From Helicobacteraceae bacterium (lineage in GTDB: Bacteria > Campylobacterota > Campylobacteria > Campylobacterales > Sulfurimonadaceae): a stretch of DNA of 6,745 nt. The position numbers were made by a program, and so were the translations under genes. Position 1 is the first letter of the stretch, and each line of letters begins with the position of its first letter. Positions 1 through 5,246 of the stretch are shown here, piece by piece. Location of the stretch: the NCBI GenBank assembly GCA_030613795.1, contig JAUWLG010000071.1, positions 1 through 6,745 of the forward strand. Direction: 5' to 3'. A model generated the notes under the pieces. The model was not told where the DNA came from, did no database searches, and saw only the letters and a program-made list of their open reading frames with translations.

Positions 1-352
1 ATTTGGCACCGCTGACCGGCAGATCGTCTTGGAAGGTAAAGTCTGATTTGAGTTTACCGCTTTTATAGTATTTTTTTGACAAGCCGTTTAAAGAACCGTT
101 TTTATAATTTTCTTCGGCTTTCAATGTCCCGGTTTTGTAATAGGACTTTGATAGACCTTCACGTTTATTATTTTTGTAATACGCCTCGTACTTTGTCTTC
201 CCGTTTTTGTGATAACCTTTTGAGAGACCTTCCCGCTTACCTGCAGTATAGTTAATCTCGGACTTTAACTCTCCGCTGGAATAACTCTTTTTCTGAATTT
301 CTGCAAAAAGGGTAACGCTCATCAGCATTGTTATAATTAAAAAAAATCGCAT
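1..352 (-). CDS. Exported MORN_2 / YwqK-like repeat protein (3' end outside window)
   Basis: The ATG is at 352-350, preceded by a good Shine-Dalgarno AGAAGGA (365-359) with 6 nt spacing. The 117 residues visible begin with a signal peptide (MRFFLIITMLMSVTLFA, likely cut after A17). The rest is a regular 24-residue repeat starting near residue 21. Each unit has a pattern like Y-x-x-G-x-x-K-x-E-x-x-Y-x-x-G/N-x-x-x-G-L-S, the hallmark of MORN_2 repeats found in proteins labelled 'YwqK family antitoxin'. Such repeats fold as stacked short beta hairpins. The name does not fit well here: a signal peptide predicts a periplasmic or surface protein, and no toxin gene is visible. The gene lies 34 nt after the NIT-like gene and is probably co-transcribed with it. 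The reading frame is still open at the window edge, so total length is unknown. The repeat family is clear; the function is unknown. Confidence 0.85.
   Translation of the reverse strand, partial: MRFFLIITMLMSVTLFAEIQKKSYSSGELKSEINYTAGKREGLSKGYHKNGKTKYEAYYKNNKREGLSKSYYKTGTLKAEENYKNGSLNGLSKKYYKSGKLKSDFTFQDDLPVSGAK
5..292 (-). repeat. Four in-phase 72-bp (24-residue) coding repeats
   Basis: Units read on the minus strand are 292-221, 220-149, 148-77 and 76-5. The unit glycines fall at residues 27, 51, 75 and 99, exactly 24 apart. The first three units end in G-L-S; the fourth departs from the pattern after residue 106. Similarity is clear in protein but moderate in DNA (synonymous codons differ between units), so these are old, diverged duplications rather than a recently expanded array. 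They encode the MORN_2-like body of the exported protein. Confidence 0.85.
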
Positions 353-386
353 ACTCTATCCTTCTGTTTACTTGCTATTTTGCTGA

Positions 387-1208
387 TTAGTCTTTAAGTG
401 CTTTTGAGTTCATCTTGTAAAACTTGATGGCACCACCGATTAGATCTGTACCTTGTTTAAAATACTTATTTGAATCTACTTGTATATTGTCTTTTTCAAT
501 TAACTTTGTTTCTGCCAGCTTGATATAGGCAAGAACATCTTTTTTATATGTTGTGAGTTTCTTAGTCAAACCTGCAGGATATTTGTCACCATATGATTTG
601 TTTAGAGCGACCATAGATTTAATGACATTATTCATGTTCTTATTCACCTCTTCGACATACCCTTCCATATACTCGACTTCTTCATCTTCACATTCACCAC
701 GTGCTGCAATACCAGAACCCAGACCGCGCAGTTTACCAAGTCCTTCAGTCAACCTCATGATCTGGTTCATCATTACGTCACTTGCACTTTTTTCAAACTT
801 ACTACCATCTCCGTAAAGTTCTATTTGAACTTTTCCACCTAACGAGATCATCTTATTGACAAGTGAACTGTACGCCTTGAAGGATGTTAAAGGATCAAGC
901 TGAAATGCCAGTTTGTTAAGGCTTTTCATCTGCTTATACAGCTTATCAAACTGGCCATCTATCTTTGGACCAACCACGTTAAACTGTCGGTTAAGGGACT
1001 TAAATGAACTTTTGATCTTTGAACGTTGCTCAAATACACCAAACTGTGCAAACTCACTTCCATTTAGAAAGTTATATGTTCCACCCCGTGTCTTTTGGGT
1101 TGCAACAATAAGGTCTTTAACAGTATCAAGATACCGTACTTTTTTCGCGTCGGAAACTGCAGAAGCAGTTACTACCAGCATTAACAATAACATTATGACT
1201 TTTTTCAT
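387..1208 (-). CDS. Exported helical protein, candidate stand-alone NIT-like sensor domain
   Basis: 273 residues with a clear signal peptide (MKKVIMLLLMLVVTASA, cut after A17) and no later membrane segment, so a soluble periplasmic protein. The ATG at 1208-1206 has AAAGGA (1220-1215) at 6 nt. The remainder looks almost entirely alpha-helical. I do not recognise it as a named protein. Several features recall the NIT (nitrate/nitrite-sensing) four-helix fold: a T-R-G-G-T-Y-x-F-L-x-G helix start at 40-50, Q61-R62 one turn block later, a Y-x-x-L-V-x-x-x-I-x-L helix near 113-123, a second L-R-G-L-G-S-G-I-A-A-R-G turn at 160-171, and an F-K-Q-G-T-D-L-I helix near 250-257. NIT domains are normally fused to chemoreceptors, kinases or ANTAR outputs; here no transmembrane or output domain follows. 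The domain call is inference from motif spacing. It is probably the first gene of a two-gene unit with the YwqK-like gene. Confidence 0.8.
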   Translation of the reverse strand: MKKVIMLLLMLVVTASAVSDAKKVRYLDTVKDLIVATQKTRGGTYNFLNGSEFAQFGVFEQRSKIKSSFKSLNRQFNVVGPKIDGQFDKLYKQMKSLNKLAFQLDPLTSFKAYSSLVNKMISLGGKVQIELYGDGSKFEKSASDVMMNQIMRLTEGLGKLRGLGSGIAARGECEDEEVEYMEGYVEEVNKNMNNVIKSMVALNKSYGDKYPAGLTKKLTTYKKDVLAYIKLAETKLIEKDNIQVDSNKYFKQGTDLIGGAIKFYKMNSKALKD

Positions 1209-1292
1209 AATCAGTCCTTTAGATTAATTGTACTCTTCAACCAAAAAAGTTATTATCACTTTAAATGGCTTCCCCCGAGATAATAAACCATG

Positions 1293-1298
1293 ATTGTA
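1293..1298 (-). promoter_or_regulatory. Candidate -10 box for the NIT-like gene
   Basis: On the minus strand TACAAT (1298-1293) matches the TATAAT consensus at five of six positions and follows an A-rich tract (TATAAAAAAC, 1316-1307). This fits the Campylobacterota habit of a strong -10, a weak -35 and upstream A/T tracts. Transcription would start near 1286, giving a leader of about 80 nt before the ATG at 1208. Perfect TATAAT boxes at 1382-1377 and 1361-1356 are alternatives that would put one or both inverted repeats in the leader. I cannot choose between them from sequence. Confidence 0.25.
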
Positions 1299-1325
1299 TA
1301 GGATTTGTTTTTTATAGAAGTTGTT

Positions 1326-1346
1326 TTAAAACAAGGTCTTGTTTAA
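1326..1346. repeat. Imperfect palindrome, possible weak terminator or operator
   Basis: The core AAACAAG (1329-1335) and CTTGTTT (1338-1344) are perfect inverted copies around GT. Allowing one bulged base, the symmetry extends to TTAA at both ends. On the minus strand the 3' arm reads CTTGTTTT, which gives a short U-rich end, so it could act as a weak intrinsic terminator for the operon ending at 1409. Its near-perfect symmetry would also suit a dimeric repressor site upstream of the NIT-like gene. No long U tract follows, so confidence is low. Confidence 0.35.
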
Positions 1347-1351
1347 GAACC

Positions 1352-1368
1352 CCTCATTATAAATGAGG
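1352..1368. terminator. Hairpin after the EnvC-like gene, candidate transcription end
   Basis: CCTCATT (1352-1358) and AATGAGG (1362-1368) form a perfect 7-bp stem with a 3-nt loop, 40 nt beyond the stop codon of the EnvC-like gene. Position argues for an operon-end structure. Neither strand has the expected run of U after the stem (the minus strand continues GGTTCTT), so it is not a classical intrinsic terminator. It may act together with the adjacent palindrome, or simply protect the 3' end. Confidence 0.35.
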
Positions 1369-1408
1369 AGATTGACATTATATAAAGAGGTCTCTCTGTT
1401 TAGAGTGT

Positions 1409-2608
1409 CTATTTGATAAGAGACATCGGATTAATATGATAGCTGTCTTGGGTTACTTCAAAGATAAGTTCATGATCTACACGTCCGATGGTAGAGCCTC
1501 TTTTCACCTTTTTGCCCTTTTTAATAGTAGGTGCGATCTGGTCTAGGTGGGCATAGATCGTATGCAGTCCATTCGAGTGTTTGATGATGACGACGTTATC
1601 AAGAAGTTGTGTCTTTTTGGCCAGAATGACCTTGCCGTTTAGTACCGTTTTGACCTTGGCATTGCGTTGATTTGGCTGCAGTGAAACCGACTCATTATAG
1701 ATCTTGATCTTGTAAATAGGATCGGTGTAGGGGCCGAATTTCTTAACAAGTCTATATCCAGAAAGTGGTGCTATCGTCTTTTTTCCGCGGTACTTTTTAG
1801 ATTTGACACTCTGGTAGCTTGACCCTTTTTTGGTCACTTTGGCAGTGGCACTTTTTTTCGTTCTGCTGGTTTTTACTTGTTTTGCTTTTTTTGTCTCTTC
1901 AGACTTAATGATGTTGAGTCGTGCAAGGGTACTGCTGAGGGCTCTTTTTTGTGCTAACAATTTATCGATAGATCTTTTATACTTCTTTTTATCTTTTTGC
2001 ATTTTAGTAATTGAACTTTTGTTCTTTTTGGTCACATCTAGCAGCTTGACTTTCTGTTTGTCGATACTGTTGATGTCTGCTTGGAGCTTGTCTGTACGTG
2101 TTTGATAACTTTTTATTGTCTTGGCATTTGTATTGTGCTCTTGCTCTAATCTCTCAATTTTACGCTGTGTCTGGAGATTCAGTTCGTTTAATATCTCTTC
2201 GGTGATAATGGATTCAGTGGTGACAGCATGTTTGTCTTTTTCAAGAGTGTTTATCGAGATATTACGCGCAATTGACTGGATAAGCTCTTTTTCGATTAGC
2301 CCCTGTTTGCCTTGAAGCAGCAGCTGTTTGTCTTTAAGTTCAAGCAGCTCTTTACGGTTGGCTTCATACTTCTCTTGTGAAAGTTCTAACTTTTTACTAA
2401 GCTGAGTAATGTCTTTCTCTTGTCTTGCCAGATCTTTTTCAGACTTTTTGATCGCCTTGGCTGTCTTGGACATTTTCTTATGCAGACTGGAGTACTTTTT
2501 ATCAAAGCTTTTGATCTCTTTGTTGGTCTTTTTTATCTGCTTAGTAACATCTTGTTTCGCCGCTAATGTAGAGACAATAAGAAGAAGAGAGAGTAAAAGT
2601 ACGCGCAT
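1409..2608 (-). CDS. envC: EnvC-like murein hydrolase activator with degenerate LytM (M23) domain
   Basis: 399 residues. A signal peptide (MRVLLLSLLLIVSTLAA, cut after A17) sends it to the periplasm. Residues 20-235 are a long charged coiled coil, followed by a very lysine-rich linker (about 238-277) and a C-terminal LytM/M23 fold (about 280-399). The domain is recognisable from N-G-K-V (324-327), Y-A-H-L (352-355), the K-G-x-x-V-x-x-G-x-x-I-G run (364-375) and F-E-V (383-385). By my alignment its zinc ligands are lost: the HxxxD motif is N305xxxS309, and HLHFEV is ELIFEV (380-385). EnvC of E. coli is similarly inactive and works by activating amidases under FtsEX control, so I infer the same role here. 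The start codon overlaps the ftsX stop (TGATG), with AGAGG four bases upstream, indicating translational coupling. The family is sure; the amidase partner is not in the window. Confidence 0.9.
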   Translation of the reverse strand: MRVLLLSLLLIVSTLAAKQDVTKQIKKTNKEIKSFDKKYSSLHKKMSKTAKAIKKSEKDLARQEKDITQLSKKLELSQEKYEANRKELLELKDKQLLLQGKQGLIEKELIQSIARNISINTLEKDKHAVTTESIITEEILNELNLQTQRKIERLEQEHNTNAKTIKSYQTRTDKLQADINSIDKQKVKLLDVTKKNKSSITKMQKDKKKYKRSIDKLLAQKRALSSTLARLNIIKSEETKKAKQVKTSRTKKSATAKVTKKGSSYQSVKSKKYRGKKTIAPLSGYRLVKKFGPYTDPIYKIKIYNESVSLQPNQRNAKVKTVLNGKVILAKKTQLLDNVVIIKHSNGLHTIYAHLDQIAPTIKKGKKVKRGSTIGRVDHELIFEVTQDSYHINPMSLIK

Positions 2609-3420
2609 CAGACCTCTTCTTTATGACCGATGACAATTAGAGTAGCAAGTATGATAGAGAGACTCAATGCGATGCCAACGATCAAAAGACTGTCATTGAC
2701 TGGGTCGAACAGAAGTATATCGATACCTATAGACTGCAGCTGCTCACTGCCGACTTTTAAAAAGTCTGCGTAGGTAAAGGTTCCTATAGCCAAGACAGAA
2801 GCGATGATTGCATCGACAATTGAGAGTCTAAAGAGCACGGCTGAACGCATCCATACCGGTGCACCGAACATCGCCATAATACTCATACGTTCATTATGTT
2901 GGAACTGCCAGATACGCATCTCTTTAAGTACAAGCAGTGAGGTGACCGCAAATACCGCGATAGCAAAGATGACGATGACCGACTTAAAAAGCAGTAACAG
3001 TTTATAAAGGGTGTCATGACTTTGAGCGAAATCTTCGATTCGTGTGATGTCACTGTGTCTCTCCAACTTTTTACGTAGCTCTTTTATCTCAGAAGGTGCC
3101 GGATAGTGGTTGAGATGGAGCGAATAGAAGTGTGGAAGTGAAAGCTTTAAGAGGTCAATGTGGCGCTGCTTCATCTGTGACTGAAGTTGACTGATCACCT
3201 CTTTGGTTGAGATCTCTTCGGCACTTTTGATCTTAGGACTCATAGCGACAAGGGAGTCTGTCCCGACCTTCTTTTTAGTGACAACCACAATGCTGTAGTT
3301 CTCATTCAGGTCACTCTCATATGCTATAACTGTACGATCGACGATGATATAGATCTGCATTGTGAAGACGATGGTAAAAAGGGCGACGATAAGGGAGAGG
3401 TGGTTTTTAACTGACTTCAT
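2608..3420 (-). CDS. ftsX: Cell division ABC transporter-like membrane protein FtsX
   Basis: Integral membrane partner of FtsE, transmitting ATP hydrolysis to periplasmic cell-wall hydrolysis. From the chosen start it has 270 residues. Transmembrane helix 1 is at about 7-27, a periplasmic domain at 28-140, and helices 2, 3 and 4 at about 143-165, 195-218 and 243-264, which is the FtsX topology. Between helices 2 and 3 lies the cytoplasmic loop with an E-R-M-S-I-M-A-M-F-G-A stretch (177-187), the usual FtsX/MacB coupling segment. Two in-frame ATGs exist. The upstream one (3426) has AGGAG touching it; the second (3420) has the same AGGAG 6 nt away, so I choose 3420. The gene overlaps ftsE by 14 nt. 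It is shorter than E. coli FtsX (about 350 residues), mainly because it lacks the long N-terminal cytoplasmic part. Confidence 0.9.
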   Translation of the reverse strand: MKSVKNHLSLIVALFTIVFTMQIYIIVDRTVIAYESDLNENYSIVVVTKKKVGTDSLVAMSPKIKSAEEISTKEVISQLQSQMKQRHIDLLKLSLPHFYSLHLNHYPAPSEIKELRKKLERHSDITRIEDFAQSHDTLYKLLLLFKSVIVIFAIAVFAVTSLLVLKEMRIWQFQHNERMSIMAMFGAPVWMRSAVLFRLSIVDAIIASVLAIGTFTYADFLKVGSEQLQSIGIDILLFDPVNDSLLIVGIALSLSIILATLIVIGHKEEV

Positions 3421-4078
3421 AAACATCTCCTCCCTCTATATTAAAATGTTTGTAATCAACGGCTAAATCTTCCGGTATATGGTGGGTGACGATGACAACC
3501 GTAGCTTTAAGCTGGGTATTGGCACCTTCTAAAAGATTCCATATCAGTCGTGATGAATAATCGTCGAGGTTACCGGTAGGTTCATCGGCTAATATGAGGA
3601 TCGGATTATGTGCTAATGCTCTTGCCATCGCAACACGTTGCTGTTCGCCGCCGCTTAGCTCTTGCGGATACTTGTCGACTTTATGGGATAGTTTGACGTG
3701 ATTAAGCAGTTTATCGACTTGGATATCACAGATATCTTTGGCATAGCCGTTAATAATAAGCGGAAGGGCCACGTTTTTTCCTATGGTCCACTCTTTAACC
3801 AGTTTGTAGTCTTGAAAGACGATCCCGATATGGCGACGTAAGAAGTTGAGTTTGGAACTCGATATCTTATTGACCTCGACTCCACCTACGATGAGAGAAC
3901 CATTTTCCGGTTTAAGTGCACCGTAAAAAGATCGAAGTAGGGTAGACTTACCGCTACCGCTGGCACCGGTGATAAAGACAAAGTCACCAGAGCCAACAGA
4001 GAAGTTTGCTCTCGAGATAATCGTCTCCTCGGTATTGTAGGCTAGAGAGAGGTCCTGAGCTAATATGACCTTATCCAT
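3407..4078 (-). CDS. ftsE: Cell division ATP-binding protein FtsE
   Basis: 223 residues, the normal length for FtsE. All ABC ATPase motifs are intact: Walker [10 protein letters not shown] (38-46), Q-loop Q89 in F-Q-D-Y-K, signature L-S-G-G-E-Q-Q-R (141-148), Walker [12 protein letters not shown] (162-172, catalytic E166) and H-loop H199. The F-Q-D-Y-K-L and E-P-T-G-N-L-D signatures are typical of FtsE and its LolD/MacB relatives; the adjacent ftsX decides the assignment. The protein is cytosolic and bound to FtsX at the division site. The ATG lies inside the end of trmB (8-nt overlap) with no convincing Shine-Dalgarno, so translation probably depends on coupling to trmB. Its role is to power FtsX-dependent activation of septal peptidoglycan splitting by the EnvC-like protein two genes downstream. 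Confidence 0.95.
   Translation of the reverse strand: MDKVILAQDLSLAYNTEETIISRANFSVGSGDFVFITGASGSGKSTLLRSFYGALKPENGSLIVGGVEVNKISSSKLNFLRRHIGIVFQDYKLVKEWTIGKNVALPLIINGYAKDICDIQVDKLLNHVKLSHKVDKYPQELSGGEQQRVAMARALAHNPILILADEPTGNLDDYSSRLIWNLLEGANTQLKATVVIVTHHIPEDLAVDYKHFNIEGGDVYEVS
3427..3431 (-). promoter_or_regulatory. Ribosome binding site deciding the ftsX start
   Basis: AGGAG on the minus strand (3431-3427) lies within the ftsE coding end. It directly abuts the ATG at 3426-3424, which leaves no spacer, but lies 6 nt from the ATG at 3420-3418. The second is therefore the likely initiation codon. The preceding bases (GAGGG) extend the purine-rich site; pairing through these would give only 2 nt to the first ATG. 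Confidence 0.6.
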
Positions 4079-5243
4079 GAAGCAACTTGTCTAAATGTTT
4101 ATGAACGGCAAAGTTGACCTGTGAAGGAACCGGTTGGGTTGGAAAGTAGTAACTTTTCTCTTTGCCGATAATGACGTAGAGATGTTCCGGTCTCTCAAAA
4201 CTTCCCATGGAAACTCTGAACATCATTCTTTCATCATCGGTTTTATAAAGTCGCTCAAAATGTATAAAGCCACCCTCTACTTTTTGGGTTGTTGTATTGA
4301 GCTTGTTTAGACGCTCTTCATCCAAACCGTTTTTAAAGAGAAAACTGCCTTCGAGGTTTAGCTCAGGAGAGACCTCTTCATTGATAAGCGTAATATCATA
4401 GATGTTTTTTTCCATCTTTTTCCAGCGATCTTCATATTTGGAACTGATAGCGATCTCTTGGTTTTTGTTGACCTCTAGTTTGGCTTTGTTTAACGAGATA
4501 AAGGTCTCCCATGAATACGTGAAGTAGTTTTCGCTGTCTGTTCGCAGTTCAAGACGCCCCTGAGGTGCTAGAACACGTGTTGATTCATTAATAAAGGCGG
4601 GCGATATGACACGTCGATGCGGTTTTTTGTCCCAAGGCACAGGGAAATGGACATAGACACGGCTGACGATGTTCGAGGGGACCAGTTCTAAAAACAGTCT
4701 TGCATCATAATCAAGCAAGATAAGGTTTTTAAGCCCTAAGATATTGATCTGTTTAAGCGCTTGCTCAACTGAGGGTTTATGGATCTCAATACCGATAAAA
4801 AGGATCTCAGGGTTCTCTTTTGCCTGATGCAAAAGGTGACGGCCGGAACCAAATCCAACCTCAATGCGGACATCATCAGCTTCCGGAAATCCCTTGACAA
4901 AATCGTGGATCGTCCATAAAGAGTCATCTTTTTGCAGGTGCACGTTTTTAGAGCTGTCATTAACATTTGAGGCGAGTATCTCACTGTTTGTCAGTGCGGC
5001 ATACTTGTTAAGCGCTTGTTTGACAAGGTAGGTCGGTGAGGGACGGGAGATCTTCTCACTTTTTAACAGTACGTTCTCAGCGGTATCTTTAATAAGAAGA
5101 AAAAACTCTTTATCGTCGATACTTGTAGCAACAAGGTGCTCATCTTTGTGGGCAACGTTGCTTGCCATAAAGAGAAAATCAACGTTATCTTTTTTTGCCG
5201 GCAGGGCAACGGGATTAAAAGATTTGATATGGATATGCGGCAT
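4071..5243 (-). CDS. trmB: tRNA (guanine-N7)-methyltransferase TrmB, long Campylobacterota form
   Basis: Methylates G46 in the variable loop of tRNA using S-adenosylmethionine. The core TrmB domain spans about residues 125-275. It has the SAM-binding I-E-V-G-F-G-S-G-R (127-135), F-I-G-I-E-I-H (149-155), the catalytic-region H-F-P-V-P-W-D-K-K-P-H-R-R (199-211), R-T-D-S-E (234-238) and S-K-Y-E-D-R-W (268-274), corresponding to the family T/S-x-Y/F-E motif. At 390 residues it is far longer than typical TrmB (about 210-240), with an N-terminal extension of about 120 residues and a C-terminal one of about 115. As I recall, C. jejuni and H. pylori TrmB are similarly long, so the form is typical of the phylum, not a fusion artefact. 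The ATG follows the flpA stop by 3 nt, and a Shine-Dalgarno-like AGGA lies 13 nt upstream. The gene overlaps ftsE by 8 nt. Confidence 0.95.
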   Translation of the reverse strand: MPHIHIKSFNPVALPAKKDNVDFLFMASNVAHKDEHLVATSIDDKEFFLLIKDTAENVLLKSEKISRPSPTYLVKQALNKYAALTNSEILASNVNDSSKNVHLQKDDSLWTIHDFVKGFPEADDVRIEVGFGSGRHLLHQAKENPEILFIGIEIHKPSVEQALKQINILGLKNLILLDYDARLFLELVPSNIVSRVYVHFPVPWDKKPHRRVISPAFINESTRVLAPQGRLELRTDSENYFTYSWETFISLNKAKLEVNKNQEIAISSKYEDRWKKMEKNIYDITLINEEVSPELNLEGSFLFKNGLDEERLNKLNTTTQKVEGGFIHFERLYKTDDERMMFRVSMGSFERPEHLYVIIGKEKSYYFPTQPVPSQVNFAVHKHLDKLLHG

Positions 5244-5246
5244 GGG

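Larger units (their letters stand above)
1209..1408. other. 200-nt intergenic region between the division operon and the NIT-like gene
   Basis: This AT-rich gap separates two minus-strand units and holds no credible ORF; the longest ATG frames are under 20 codons and lack a ribosome site. It contains two inverted repeats (1326-1346 and 1352-1368) and several minus-strand TATAAT-like boxes: perfect TATAAT at 1382-1377 and 1361-1356, and TACAAT at 1298-1293. The likely content is the 3' end of the operon transcript and the promoter and 5' leader of the downstream gene. No tRNA, rRNA or recognisable riboswitch is visible. Confidence 0.6.

Noticed and set aside
5..292. Regularly spaced 72-bp repeats as a CRISPR array or tandem satellite
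   Set aside because: The repeats are in-frame, diverged at DNA level and have no spacer structure; they are protein-coding MORN_2-like units.
553..816. Plus-strand open frame of 87 codons, and similar plus-strand frames at 913-1227, 1830-2105, 2121-2315, 2409-2633, 2804-3007, 5146-5619, 5628-5864 and 6310-6498
   Set aside because: All lie opposite well-supported minus-strand genes, encode no recognisable motif and are explained as antisense shadows.
1227..1232. Minus-strand TACAAT as a promoter for the NIT-like gene
   Set aside because: Transcription would begin about at the Shine-Dalgarno (1220-1215), leaving almost no leader; the box at 1298-1293 is better placed.
1244..1265. Minus-strand AAAGT/ACTTT stem followed by a short U run, as a terminator
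   Set aside because: The stem is only 5 AT-rich pairs with a 7-nt loop and lies directly before the start of the NIT-like gene, where termination would block it.
1372..1377. Plus-strand TTGACA, a perfect -35 hexamer
   Set aside because: No acceptable -10 lies 16-18 nt downstream on the plus strand, and a transcript would run antisense into the EnvC-like gene with no plus-strand gene to serve.
1409..2608. Active M23 peptidase
   Set aside because: HxxxD and HxH zinc motifs are absent from the LytM domain in my alignment, so the peptidase reading is not supported.
4736..4984. Minus-strand open frame of 82 codons inside trmB
   Set aside because: It is an alternative frame of the SAM-binding core of trmB; the trmB frame carries the conserved motifs.
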